Source of the DNA: an uncultured Rubrobacteraceae bacterium
Lineage (GTDB): Bacteria > Actinomycetota > Rubrobacteria > Rubrobacterales > Rubrobacteraceae
Assembly: GCA_902806085.1 (NCBI GenBank)
Contig: CADCVH010000101.1
Coordinates: 1-64,000, forward strand
Length of the DNA stretch: 64,000 nucleotides
Direction: 5' to 3'
Shown here: positions 34,452-42,371 of the stretch, piece by piece
Layout of the letters: every line of letters begins with the position of its first letter
How positions within the stretch are numbered: position 1 is the first letter of the stretch
Program-made: the position numbers and the translations under genes
The notes under the pieces: generated by a model
The model's input: the letters and a program-made list of their open reading frames with translations, nothing else
Databases searched by the model: none
Told to the model about the DNA's origin: nothing

Positions 34452-34481
34452 CACATACAGCACACTTTCCTTGCCGTACAA
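34452..34481 (-). promoter_or_regulatory. Candidate promoter of the cox operon; 34352-34708 gap
   Basis: On the minus strand TTGTAC (34481-34476), an 18-bp spacer and TATGTG (34457-34452) form a moderate promoter with a start near 34445. The whole 357-nt gap between coxS and the divergent HTH gene holds no gene. At 34595-34606 it contains ATTGTAGTAACA, the same 12-mer found upstream of the methanol dehydrogenase; on the minus strand this reads as TGTTACTACAAT with a second possible -10 (TACAAT). Confidence 0.35.
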
Positions 34482-34708
34482 GGCGATTCTATGCCCTTTT
34501 CCCCTTTCTTGCCGAAGTGCGGGCAGTGTAGCACAGGCCGCTTTCTCCGCGCTCCGCAGCCCGCGCCAACCACACCACCGTGTCGAACCGTAGCATTGTA
34601 GTAACAACCGCGCAACGGGCGCCTACGGGACGGTTTATTCGGTCGCGGTCGCGGGCAGACTGTAGAGCCTGCGGGCGGTCGGGGAGGCCTCGAATATGAT
34701 GGAGGGTT

Positions 34709-35038
34709 TTGGATCCGGAACCCATGCTCGAAGCGTTGGCGGGTTCGGCGGACTTGCGTCCTTTTCGGGAGTTGATCGGGCGCGTCGAGGCCCACGACAG
34801 CGGGCACAACAGCGACCTGATCCGGACCCTGCGGGCCTTTTTCGCCGCCAACGCCAACGCGAGCGAGGCGGCCGACCGGCTCTACCTGCACCGCAACAGC
34901 CTCCCCTACCGGCTGGCGCGCGTGCAGGAGCTTACCGGGCTAGACTTGAAAGACCCCCGGGCGCGGCTCGCGCTGCAGCTCGGGCTGCTGGCGACCACAA
35001 CCGAAAGGAGCAGCAAAGATGAAGTTGAGCACCCGTAA
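34709..35038 (+). CDS. PucR-type HTH protein lacking the sensor domain
   Basis: A 109-residue protein whose residues 36-98 are a PucR C-terminal helix-turn-helix (DLIRTLRAFFAANANASEAADRLYLHRNSLPYRLARV then ELTGLDLKDPRARLALQLGL). Normal PucR regulators are 400-550 residues with an N-terminal sensor; here only about 35 residues precede the HTH. TTG 34709 follows GGAGGG. Divergent from coxS and overlapping the Mop gene by 20 nt, it is a candidate regulator of the cox operon or of molybdate homeostasis. Whether it is a minimal regulator or the remnant of a longer one cannot be decided here. Confidence 0.78.
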   Translation: MDPEPMLEALAGSADLRPFRELIGRVEAHDSGHNSDLIRTLRAFFAANANASEAADRLYLHRNSLPYRLARVQELTGLDLKDPRARLALQLGLLATTTERSSKDEVEHP

Positions 35039-35237
35039 CCGGCTACCCGGCACTATCACGGAGATAGTCAAGGGCGAGGCCGCCGCGAAGGTCTCCCTGC
35101 AAGTAGGCGACAACCACATGGTCGCCCTCATAACCCGCGAGAGCGCCGACGAACTCGGCCTCGAGGTCGGCACGCAGGTAACGGCCCTCGTGAAGGCCAC
35201 CGACGTCATGGTCCTGACCGACGAGGGGCTTGCCTAG
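35019..35237 (+). CDS. Molybdenum-pterin binding protein (Mop/TOBE domain)
   Basis: A 72-residue single TOBE domain: STRNRLPGTITEIVKGEAAAKVSLQVG and VALITRESADELGLEVGTQVTALVKATDVMV are the classic Mop pattern. Such proteins oligomerise and store molybdate or tungstate in the cytoplasm. It overlaps the end of the PucR-type gene and lies convergent to modB, so it forms part of a molybdenum supply module for the adjacent CO dehydrogenase. Confidence 0.93.
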   Translation: MKLSTRNRLPGTITEIVKGEAAAKVSLQVGDNHMVALITRESADELGLEVGTQVTALVKATDVMVLTDEGLA

Positions 35238-35255
35238 GGCCATCAGCAGGTAGCC

Positions 35256-36095
35256 TCAAGCCTCGTAATCGACCGCCCTCTTCGTCAGGTATCTGACGGT
35301 CAGGATCACGGCGAAGGCGAAACCGAGGACCAGCACGGAGAGGGCCACGGCCGCGTCGATGTTGCCCTGGAACTCGGCGAAGATGGCGAGCGGGACGGTC
35401 TGGGTGACGCCCCGGAAGCTGCCGGCGAAGACGATGGTCGCCCCGAACTCGCCCAAGGCGCGCGCCCAGGCCATCATCGCCCCGGAGATCAGGGCCGGAA
35501 ACGCCAGCGGCACCGTCACCCTGGCGAAGGCCGAGAGGCGGTCCGCCCCGTCCACCAGGGCCGCCTCTTCCACGTCCCGCCTGACCCCGGCGAAGCCCAC
35601 GGCGGCCTGGCGCACGTAGAAGTGGCCGGCGACGAAGACCTCGGCTATGACGACCGCCGCTGTTGTGAAGGTGACGGTCACGCCGAAGACCTGCAGGTGC
35701 TGGCCCACGAGCCCGAACCGGCCGAAGGCCAGCAGCAGCGCGATGCCGGCGGCGGAGGGCGGGAGCACCGCCGGAATGTCCACCAGGGTTTCCACGATCC
35801 GCTTTCCCGGGAACTCGGCGCGGGCCAACACGTAGGCCGCGGGCGTCCCGACGGCGAGGATGATCCCCATCGAGATCGAGGTGGTCTTGATGCTCAGGAG
35901 CAGCGCGTCCCGCGCCACGGGAGACGCCATCGCCCGCCACGAATCCTCGCTTACGGTCCAGATGACGAGGCTCAAGATGGGCAGGCTGATGAACCCCGCG
36001 AGCAACGCAAGCGCGGTCACGGCCAGCCCGGAGGCAAGCGTGTCGCCCGACCCGGGGCGCCGGGAGAGCCGGCCGTCCTTGCCCCGCCTCATCAA
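35256..36095 (-). CDS. modB: Molybdate ABC transporter permease
   Basis: A 279-residue membrane permease with about six helices and the ABC loop RRDVEEAALVDGADRLSAFARVTVPLAFPALISG, containing the EAA motif. LVDIPAVLPPSAAGIALLLAFGR is typical of ModB/CysT permeases. It overlaps modA (ATGA). No modC ATPase gene lies nearby, so the ATP-binding subunit is either encoded elsewhere or shared with another importer. Confidence 0.9.
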   Translation of the reverse strand: MMRRGKDGRLSRRPGSGDTLASGLAVTALALLAGFISLPILSLVIWTVSEDSWRAMASPVARDALLLSIKTTSISMGIILAVGTPAAYVLARAEFPGKRIVETLVDIPAVLPPSAAGIALLLAFGRFGLVGQHLQVFGVTVTFTTAAVVIAEVFVAGHFYVRQAAVGFAGVRRDVEEAALVDGADRLSAFARVTVPLAFPALISGAMMAWARALGEFGATIVFAGSFRGVTQTVPLAIFAEFQGNIDAAVALSVLVLGFAFAVILTVRYLTKRAVDYEA

Positions 36096-36919
36096 GCCGC
36101 GGGCTTAAATCCCCATTTATCCAGCACGCGCTGGCCCTCCTCGCCCGTTACGAGATCCACCCACTTCCGCGCGATATCCGGGTCCCTGGCGTCTTTCAGG
36201 GCGGCTATCGGGTACGTCGCGGTTATGTTCAGGCCCGGCGGTATGGGCACCACCTCCACCCGATCCCGGACGTCGGGCGTAAAGTCGCTGGCGTAGCCGA
36301 ACGTCGCGTCGGCGTCCCCCACGACCACCCGGTTGACGGAGGCCCGCACGTCGGCCTCCCGCGAGACGACGTTTGAGAGCACGTCCTTCTCGAAACCGGC
36401 CCCGTACTCCTCGTCGGCCTTGCCGAGTATCTCCAGCGCGTAGTCCGCCGCCGGCACCCCTTTTTCGGCCAGAACGAGCTTGACGCCGGGCTTGGCCAGG
36501 TCCCCGAAATCCTGTATGCCCGCCGGGTTGTCCTTCGGGACCATCACCACCTCGCGGTTCTTGACAAATACCTCCGGCTCCCCACGGACGAGGCCGTCCC
36601 TTGCCGCGGTATCCATCTCCTCCTCGGAGGCGGAGGCGAAGACGTCGGCGGGGGCGCCCTGTTGGATCTGGGCGAGCAACGTGGAGCTGGATTCGAAGCT
36701 CTGGCGCACCTCGACGCCCGGGTTCTGCTCCTCGAACGTCTTCGCCAGCTCCCCGAAAGCGTCCGTGAGCGAAGACGCCGCGAGCACGGTCAGCGTGCCT
36801 CCTCTACCACCACCGCCGGCGCTTCCCTCGGCGCCCCCACTACACGCTACCGGGCCGATCAGCATCAACAGGACTCCCGCGAGTACGGCGAACCTCGGCC
36901 GAATCGGACCCACCTTCAA
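36092..36919 (-). CDS. modA: Molybdate-binding lipoprotein
   Basis: A 275-residue extracytoplasmic binding protein. The N-terminal signal ends in a lipobox (GPVAC, Cys at about 26) followed by a Gly-rich linker; the mature part begins LTVLAASSLTDAFGELAK, the ModA hallmark, with further ligand contacts in QQGAPADVFASASEEEMD and VVGDADATFGYASDF. TTG 36919 is the start, with GGAGAGAGGGT upstream and no ATG near. First gene of the modAB unit. Confidence 0.92.
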   Translation of the reverse strand: MKVGPIRPRFAVLAGVLLMLIGPVACSGGAEGSAGGGGRGGTLTVLAASSLTDAFGELAKTFEEQNPGVEVRQSFESSSTLLAQIQQGAPADVFASASEEEMDTAARDGLVRGEPEVFVKNREVVMVPKDNPAGIQDFGDLAKPGVKLVLAEKGVPAADYALEILGKADEEYGAGFEKDVLSNVVSREADVRASVNRVVVGDADATFGYASDFTPDVRDRVEVVPIPPGLNITATYPIAALKDARDPDIARKWVDLVTGEEGQRVLDKWGFKPAA

Positions 36920-37282
36920 CTACCCTCTCTCCGGAACATTGCAAGACCTCCTAAGCCTTCGGGACACAGGCCTCCATACTAAGGCTCGGTGGGAACGTGG
37001 TCTTTGTGCAACGTGCACAGACTTTCGGCCGGTGATTTCGTTTGTGGCGTGCATGCGTTCTGTAGGATCCGCCCGAGGTTGTAAGTGAAATGTCGGTAAA
37101 CCGTGCGCCTCCTTGCCAGTAACCCCCGGGCGGAGAGCTGCGATTAGCGTTTTCTGCGTGGCCGCACGTAGAATGACTGCTATGGTCATCGCCATCCAAA
37201 TGACCTTCCTCCCGCACACCACTCTCGGATTCGAGGTCCGAAACCATGTCGGATACGGCGGTATGCGCTGGCTGGCGGGCGT
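36920..37282. other. 363-nt gap upstream of modA and the VOC gene
   Basis: No gene is supported. It holds GTGCAACGTGCAC (37006-37018), an inverted repeat with 5-bp arms that could be an operator of modAB, and the left arm of the inverted repeat that flanks the VOC gene (37062-37082). A short open frame upstream of modA (ATG near 36932, six codons) overlaps its ribosome site and may be chance. Confidence 0.4.
37062..37082 (+). repeat. Left arm of a 21-bp inverted repeat flanking the VOC gene
   Basis: GTAGGATCCGCCCGAGGTTG(T) here is the reverse complement, with one mismatch, of ACAACTTCGGGCGGATCCTAC at 37675-37695. The two arms are about 590 bp apart and enclose exactly one gene. Confidence 0.75.
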
Positions 37283-37636
37283 ATGACCGGCGGCGCCATC
37301 ACCCACCTCGTCGCCGGCGTCCCGGTTTCGGACCTCGACGCCGGAATCGACTGGTACGCGCGCTTCTTCGGCCGCGAGCCGGACCTGCGCGTCGGTGAAG
37401 AGATCCTCTGGGACGTCGACGAGCACGCCACGCTGTTCATCGAGCCGGACCCGGCGCGGGCCGGCAGCGGCCGGATCACGCTCGCCGTCACGGGCCTGGA
37501 CGCCTTGCTCCAGCGCCTCGCCGGGCAGGGCATCGGGCACGAGCCCGTCGAGACCTACTCCAACGGTGTACGGCAGGTGAAGGTCCCCGATCCGGACGGC
37601 AACGCGCTCGCGTTCGCCGAGCTTCCGGGCGCCTGA
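37283..37636 (+). CDS. VOC (glyoxalase/bleomycin resistance) family protein
   Basis: A 117-residue single VOC domain: ITHLVAGVPVSDLDAGIDWYARFFGREPD at the start, ILWDVDEHATLFIEPDP in the middle, and QVKVPDPDGNALAFAEL at the end, where the glutamate is a likely metal ligand. Substrate unknown. The gene lies between two arms of a 21-bp inverted repeat. The start follows a weak site (GGCGGGCGT). Confidence 0.85.
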   Translation: MTGGAITHLVAGVPVSDLDAGIDWYARFFGREPDLRVGEEILWDVDEHATLFIEPDPARAGSGRITLAVTGLDALLQRLAGQGIGHEPVETYSNGVRQVKVPDPDGNALAFAELPGA

Positions 37637-37674
37637 TCGAACCGATCAGGAATTTTCTACGCAACCCGTGCTGA

Positions 37675-37695
37675 CAACTTCGGGCGGATCCTACG
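37675..37695 (+). repeat. Right arm of the 21-bp inverted repeat
   Basis: ACAACTTCGGGCGGATCCTAC; 20 of 21 positions match the reverse complement of 37062-37082. Similarity does not extend clearly beyond 21 bp. Confidence 0.75.
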
Positions 37696-37784
37696 CATTC
37701 GGAACACCGGACCGGATGACGGACCGCTAGCCGACCGGCGGTTATTATTATGGTCTACATATAAACCGCAGAGAGGAGCAGCCG

Positions 37785-38261
37785 ATGGGCGAGAGAACAG
37801 GGCTAAGACAGGACCTCAGGACGGAGGTGGAGAGGCTCGTCGCCTCGGAGGCGCCGGACGAGGAGGCGCTGAACGAGGCGGTGCGGCTGGTGCACGACGC
37901 GCACCCGTCCTGGAACTGGAGCGGCATCTACCTGATGAAGGGCGGCGTGCTCGTGCTGGGACCGAGCACCGCGCCGGCGGACCACGACCGGATCGAGGTC
38001 GGGGAGGGCGTCTGCGGGACGGCGGTTGCCGAGGACAAGAACCAGGTCGTCGAGGACGTGCGCGAGGTCGAGAACTATCTGGCCTGTTCCATCCACACCC
38101 GCTCGGAGATAGTCGTCCTGATCCGGCACGGAGGGGAGGTAGTCGGCCAGTTCGACATCGACTCCGACACGGTCGGCGCGTTTACCTCGGAAGACGAGGC
38201 GCTGCTGGAGGATCTCGCCGGCGTCGTAGCCCCGCGCGTCGCCTCCCTCGCCGGTTCCTAA
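37785..38261 (+). CDS. GAF-domain free methionine-(R)-sulfoxide reductase-like protein
   Basis: A 158-residue single GAF domain. SWNWSGIYLMKGGVLVLGPS, the cysteine at 77 in GEGVCGTAVAEDKNQVVEDV and that at 101 in YLACSIHTRSEIVVLI match fRMsr enzymes, which reduce free methionine-R-sulfoxide with a disulfide intermediate; the third cysteine of the E. coli enzyme is absent, as in many bacterial homologues. A -10-like TATAAA lies just upstream within the inverted repeat GCGGTT...AACCGC (near 37738-37770). Its TAA overlaps the convergent thioesterase gene (CTAA). Confidence 0.85.
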   Translation: MGERTGLRQDLRTEVERLVASEAPDEEALNEAVRLVHDAHPSWNWSGIYLMKGGVLVLGPSTAPADHDRIEVGEGVCGTAVAEDKNQVVEDVREVENYLACSIHTRSEIVVLIRHGGEVVGQFDIDSDTVGAFTSEDEALLEDLAGVVAPRVASLAGS

Positions 38262-38716
38262 CCGGCGAGTATCTTTTCGAGCGCGGACCGCATCTCTTGC
38301 GGGAGGGGGGTCGCTTTGCGGCCCTCGCGCTCGACGTAGACGTGGACGAAGTGGCCCTGGGCGGCGGCGGTTTCGGCGTCGTTTTTGAAGAGCCCGATCT
38401 CGTACCGCACGCTGCTTCGCCCCAGACGCGCGACGCGCAGCCCCGCGTGGACCGTATCCGGAAAGGTAACAGGCTCGAAGTAGCGGCACTGGGTCTCGAC
38501 GACGAGGCCGATGACCGGGCTCCCCTGGATGTCCAGCACGCCGGTCCGGATCAGGTACTCGTTCACGACCGTATCGAAGTAGGAATAGTAGACGACGTTG
38601 TTGACGTGGCCGTAGACGTCGTTGTCCATCCAGCGCGTCGCGATGGTCAGGAAGTGGGGATATCGATCCCGCGTCCGTGGGGCCTCCCTGACAGCATCCC
38701 GACCCGCCTCTCCCAA
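38258..38716 (-). CDS. Acyl-CoA thioesterase, 4-hydroxybenzoyl-CoA thioesterase family
   Basis: A 152-residue hot-dog-fold protein. TRWMDNDVYGHVNNVVYYSYFDTVVNEYL near residues 27-55 carries the catalytic aspartate (D in MDNDVYGH), and CRYFEPVTFPDTVHAGLRVARLGRSSVRYE is the second family block. Such enzymes hydrolyse acyl-CoA or acyl-ACP thioesters. The stop overlaps the convergent gene by four bases. Confidence 0.9.
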   Translation of the reverse strand: MGEAGRDAVREAPRTRDRYPHFLTIATRWMDNDVYGHVNNVVYYSYFDTVVNEYLIRTGVLDIQGSPVIGLVVETQCRYFEPVTFPDTVHAGLRVARLGRSSVRYEIGLFKNDAETAAAQGHFVHVYVEREGRKATPLPQEMRSALEKILAG

Positions 38717-38768
38717 AGCCGCCCCCGACCCTCCGCTTGCCGTAACGAACCCGGCCTATGCTACAGGA

Positions 38769-39545
38769 TTACGGCGCGGTTCCCGGGCGGCACCAGACGC
38801 CGAGCTCGACGGGGTCCACGGAGAGCTCGTTGTAGTGCTGGTAGCGCTCCGGATGGAAGTACGCCTCGACGGCCTCGGCCGGTTCTTCGCCGGTGACGCA
38901 GGTGATGCGCCGGATCTTCAGTACCGGCACGCCGGCCGGTATCTCAAGCAAGCCCGCGACGTCCTCGTCGGCGGTCGCCGCCCCGATCCACTGCCGCGCG
39001 TGCTCTATCCTGCGGCCGGTCCTCTCCTCCAGGAGCCGGCTCAGGGAGACGGTCCCGTAGTCCGCGTCCTCGAGGGCCGGGAAACGGCCGATCGGCAGGT
39101 ACGAGTCGCACACGAAGATCGGGCGCTCGTCCGCCAGCCTGAGACGCCGCACGAACAGCACCCTCTCGCCCACCTCGACGCCGAGCCGCGCCGCCACCTC
39201 CTCGCCGGCGGCCCGCTCTTCCCGCGAGACGAGCCGGGCACCCGGCCTGTACCCCCAGCGCTCGATCTCCTCGGAGAAGCTGTGCAAATACGCCAGGTTG
39301 GACCGCAACCTGGGGCTCGCGAGAAAAGTCCCCCGCCCCGGCTCCCGCCGCACGAGCCCCTGCCGCCTGAGCTCGTCCAGCGCCCGCCGCGCCGTCGTTC
39401 GGCTCACCCCAAACTCCGCCACGAGGTCGGCCTCGCTCGGCAACCTGTCGCCAACCCCGACCTCCCCGGACTCGATGCGCCCCGTCAAACCCAGCAGGAT
39501 CTGGTGGTACAAAGTCCCCGCGCTCGATCGTGACAACGGCCGCAT
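38769..39545 (-). CDS. GntR family regulator with UTRA ligand domain (HutC subfamily)
   Basis: A 258-residue regulator: winged HTH (YHQILLGLTGRIESGEVGVGDRLPSEADLVAEFGVSRTTARRAL near residues 13-57) and a UTRA effector domain from about 90 on. ATG 39545 is chosen because a promoter (TTGACA, 17 bp, TACAGA) lies so close that transcription should start at or next to this ATG; the in-frame TTG at 39581 is inside the -35 box. The gene would then be leaderless. Divergent from the methanol dehydrogenase gene, whose upstream region has tandem repeats, it is the prime candidate for its regulator. Confidence 0.9.
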   Translation of the reverse strand: MRPLSRSSAGTLYHQILLGLTGRIESGEVGVGDRLPSEADLVAEFGVSRTTARRALDELRRQGLVRREPGRGTFLASPRLRSNLAYLHSFSEEIERWGYRPGARLVSREERAAGEEVAARLGVEVGERVLFVRRLRLADERPIFVCDSYLPIGRFPALEDADYGTVSLSRLLEERTGRRIEHARQWIGAATADEDVAGLLEIPAGVPVLKIRRITCVTGEEPAEAVEAYFHPERYQHYNELSVDPVELGVWCRPGTAP

Positions 39546-39552
39546 ATAACCA

Positions 39553-39581
39553 TCTGTAGCATCAAAGTATTGTTGTGTCAA
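39553..39581 (-). promoter_or_regulatory. Promoter of the GntR gene, implying a leaderless mRNA
   Basis: Minus strand: TTGACA (39581-39576, perfect -35), 17-bp spacer, TACAGA (39558-39553). The start of transcription is expected at about 39546-39545, which is the A of the ATG. Confidence 0.6.
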
Positions 39582-39689
39582 TCTTCACGGTTAACCCCCG
39601 TCGTCACCCCCGTCAACGGTAGCGCGGCGCCGACGCCGGTGCTATAAAGCACGCCCCGGCTTCCGGTCGCTAGACCCGGCACAAGCAGG

Positions 39690-39734
39690 CTGTTATATTG
39701 TAGTAACAGCTATAGTAACAGCTATAGTAACAGC
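39690..39734 (+). promoter_or_regulatory. 12-bp tandem repeats upstream of methanol dehydrogenase (candidate operator)
   Basis: TAGTAACAGCTA occurs at 39701, 39713 and (10 of 12 bases) 39725, an exact 12-bp period. CTGTTA (39690-39695) and TAACAG (39704-39709) also form an inverted repeat across the first copy. TATAGT occurs in copies two and three and could serve as -10. The gap 39546-39892 holds no gene. Confidence 0.65.
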
Positions 39735-39892
39735 TTCCGGAGTAGGGGACCGGGGCGCCCGCCAAGGGAACGATCCGGCCTTCGGGAAAGGGCCGCGGAG
39801 GGGGGGTGAGGAGCGAGGAGAGGGTTTAGGGGGACGCTTTTCGGCGTCGCGTGCGTCTTGCAGGGGTAAGGGGAAAGGAGCGGGTAGGCTTT

Positions 39893-41284
39893 ATGGATCT
39901 TTCGAGGGTTCTCGAGTTTCCGGTAAAGGAGTTCTTCAAGCAGCCCAGGTCGTTGCTCGGCGCGGGGGCCTACGAGAACGCCGGCCCCGAGGCGGCGGCG
40001 ATGGGGCTCAAGCACGTGTTGTTCGTGACGACGGGGCTCAGGGGCACCGGCATCATCGACGAGTGCAAGACCAACTTCGAGAACGCGGGCGTCTCGGTCT
40101 CGGTCTACGACAAGGTCGAGACCAACCCGAAGGACTACAACGTGATGGACGCCTACAAGGCGTTCAGCGAGTCCGAATGCGACGGCTTCGTCTCGATAGG
40201 GGGCGGCAGCCCGCACGACACGACCAAGGGTGCGAGGGTAGTTGCGGCCCACGACGGCAGGAACATAAACGAGTTCCAGGGCGTCAACGCTTCGGAGAAG
40301 CTCGAGAACCCGCCGCACATCGCGATCAACACGACCGTGGGGACGGGCTCTGAGACGACGCCGGCCGCCGTCATCACGGACCTCTCATCGGAGAACGCCC
40401 CGCACAAGTGGGTTGCTTTTGACCGGGCGATGACGACGACGCTCGCCATCAACGACCCCGTGCTCTGCATGACCCAGCCGCCGGAGTACGTCGCCTACAC
40501 GGGCTTCGACACGATAGCCCACGGTTCCGAGGCCTACGTCGGGCGGGTGCAACACCTCTCCTGCACGCCGGTGGCGCTCGAGGCCGTCAGGATGGTGACG
40601 GAGAACCTGCGCGAGGCCACGTACAACCCGAAGAACTTCAAGGCCATGGAGGGGATGGTCTGGGCGCAGTACATGGCCGCACAGGCGTTCAGCTCCGCCT
40701 TGCTCGGAATACTCCACTCCCTCTCGCACGCCGTCTGCGCCTACTACGACATCCACCACGGCCTCAACAACGGCATCGGTATTGCCAGGGTCTGGACGTA
40801 CAACCAGCCGGCGGCGGTCGAGAAGTACGCGGACATCGCGACGGCGATGGGCGAGGACACGAGCGGGATGAACCCCGTGCAGGCCGCCGACCAGGCCATA
40901 GACGCCGTGATCCGGCTGGCCAAAGACTGCGGCATCCCCGAGAACTGGGGCCAGGTCTCCGAGTACCCGAAGACGCGCATGGGCAAGGGCTACTACGAGG
41001 GCAAGTCCTCCGGCCCCATCCAGAGCGACGACGACGAGCTGCAGAAGATGGCCGAGCACATGATGAACGACCTCTGCACGCCGGGTAACCCGCGCGACCT
41101 CACCGTCGATGGCGCCAAGGAGGTCCTGCGCGACTGCATGTACGACCCGATGGAGCGCAAGACCTCCAACGGCTACCGCCAGAACATCTGGGGCGCGGCG
41201 CCGGCGATGGGCCGCCGCCTCCACGGCTACGAGGGCCGCGGGGAATCCCCCGGCGCCGGCCGCGAGCCCGCATCGACGCCGTAA
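39893..41284 (+). CDS. Iron-type alcohol dehydrogenase, nicotinoprotein methanol dehydrogenase (Mno/Mdo-like)
   Basis: A 463-residue member of the type III (Fe/Zn) alcohol dehydrogenase family. The nucleotide-binding part has SIGGGSPHDTTKGARVV near 104-120 and NTTVGTGSETTPAAVI near 150-165; metal ligands are expected in AYTGFDTIAHGSEAYV and in GILHSLSHAVCAYYDIHHGLNNGI (several His near 272-290). Sequence style fits actinobacterial methanol:NDMA oxidoreductases, which oxidise methanol to formaldehyde with tightly bound NAD(P). It is about 40 residues longer than I recall for Mno. ATG 39893 follows AAAGGAGCGGGTAGG. The MoxR/VWA pair downstream may act in its maturation. Confidence 0.85.
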   Translation: MDLSRVLEFPVKEFFKQPRSLLGAGAYENAGPEAAAMGLKHVLFVTTGLRGTGIIDECKTNFENAGVSVSVYDKVETNPKDYNVMDAYKAFSESECDGFVSIGGGSPHDTTKGARVVAAHDGRNINEFQGVNASEKLENPPHIAINTTVGTGSETTPAAVITDLSSENAPHKWVAFDRAMTTTLAINDPVLCMTQPPEYVAYTGFDTIAHGSEAYVGRVQHLSCTPVALEAVRMVTENLREATYNPKNFKAMEGMVWAQYMAAQAFSSALLGILHSLSHAVCAYYDIHHGLNNGIGIARVWTYNQPAAVEKYADIATAMGEDTSGMNPVQAADQAIDAVIRLAKDCGIPENWGQVSEYPKTRMGKGYYEGKSSGPIQSDDDELQKMAEHMMNDLCTPGNPRDLTVDGAKEVLRDCMYDPMERKTSNGYRQNIWGAAPAMGRRLHGYEGRGESPGAGREPASTP

Positions 41285-41301
41285 GGCAAGGGAACAGGCG
41301 G

Positions 41302-41331
41302 GGGCGGGCTACGTGTCCGCTCCCGCCCTTT
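41302..41331 (+). terminator. Weak hairpin between methanol dehydrogenase and moxR
   Basis: GGGCGGG (41302-41308) pairs with CCCGCCC (41322-41328), followed by TTT. It may reduce readthrough into the moxR/VWA pair rather than stop it. Confidence 0.4.
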
Positions 41332-41360
41332 GACGAAGCTCACATTTCAGAAGGAGCATT

Positions 41361-42359
41361 TTGTTCGAGAGCATCGAAGAAGTCAGGGAGAGGTTAGCCG
41401 CGCAGGAATACGTCTCCGACGCGCGGCTGGCGACCGTGGTCTTTCTGGCGACGCGCCTGGGCAAGCCCGTCCTCGTCGAGGGGCCGGCGGGGGTGGGGAA
41501 GACCGAGCTCGCGAAGTCGCTCGCGGGGGCGGCGGGGAGGGACCTGATCCGGCTGCAGTGCTACGAGGGTCTCGACGAGGCAAAGGCCCTCTACGAGTGG
41601 GAGTACAGCAAGCAGCTCCTCTACACCCAGGTATTGCGGGAGAAGATCGGCGAGGTCCTCAAGCCGGCCAAGGACCTCAGCGAGGCCGCGGAGATCCTGC
41701 GCGGCCAGGAGGACACCTTCTTCAGCGAGAACTTCCTGGTCGAGCGCCCGATCCTGCAGGCGCTTCGTTCGGAAGAATCCTCCGTGCTCCTGATAGACGA
41801 GATAGACCGCGCGGACGAGGAATTCGAGGCGTTCCTGCTCGAGTTCCTCTCGGACTTCCAGGTCTCCATACCGGAGATAGGCACCGTAAAGGCAAAGGCC
41901 CCACCAGTCGTCATCCTTACCTCCAACCGCACCCGCGAGCTCTCCGAAGCCCTCAAGCGCCGCTGCCTGCACCTCCAACTCGGCTACCCGAGCGGCGACG
42001 TCGAGCTCGAAATAGTGCGCCTCAAGGCCCCGGGCATCGGCGAAGCCCTCTCCGAGGAACTCGTCAGGACCATCCAGGGTATAAGGGAGCTCGACCTGCG
42101 CAAGGCGCCGAGCATCGGCGAGACGCTAGACTGGGCCCAGAGCCTCGTAGTCCTCAACGCCAAAGACCTCTCCAAAGACCTGATCGAGAGCACGATCAGC
42201 GTGATCGCCAAGCACGACCGCGACGCCGAGAAGATGCTAGACCACCTCGGCGTGAACGCCGCCGAAACCAAGCACCTCGGCCAGACCGAACCGACCGGCG
42301 AGAACCCGTCCGAGGCGATGTACGAGATGCACCGCTCCGCCCACAAGCACGCGCACTAG
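41361..42359 (+). CDS. MoxR family AAA+ ATPase, second copy
   Basis: A 332-residue AAA+ ATPase close in pattern to the CoxD-like gene: Walker A GPAGVGKT at 41-48, LIRLQCYEGLDEAKALYEWEYSKQLL next, Walker B VLLIDEIDRADEEFEAFLLEFL near 141-162, sensor VVILTSNRTREL. The C-terminus is histidine-rich (HRSAHKHAH). TTG 41361 follows AAGGAG. With the next gene it forms a MoxR/VWA chaperone pair, here attached to methanol dehydrogenase rather than to CO dehydrogenase. Confidence 0.93.
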   Translation: MFESIEEVRERLAAQEYVSDARLATVVFLATRLGKPVLVEGPAGVGKTELAKSLAGAAGRDLIRLQCYEGLDEAKALYEWEYSKQLLYTQVLREKIGEVLKPAKDLSEAAEILRGQEDTFFSENFLVERPILQALRSEESSVLLIDEIDRADEEFEAFLLEFLSDFQVSIPEIGTVKAKAPPVVILTSNRTRELSEALKRRCLHLQLGYPSGDVELEIVRLKAPGIGEALSEELVRTIQGIRELDLRKAPSIGETLDWAQSLVVLNAKDLSKDLIESTISVIAKHDRDAEKMLDHLGVNAAETKHLGQTEPTGENPSEAMYEMHRSAHKHAH

Positions 42360-42371
42360 CGGGGTCGTCGC

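Noticed and set aside
36940-36995. Molybdenum cofactor riboswitch upstream of modA
   Set aside because: Only a weak AGCCTT/AAGGCT pairing is present; I could not fit the known Moco motif.
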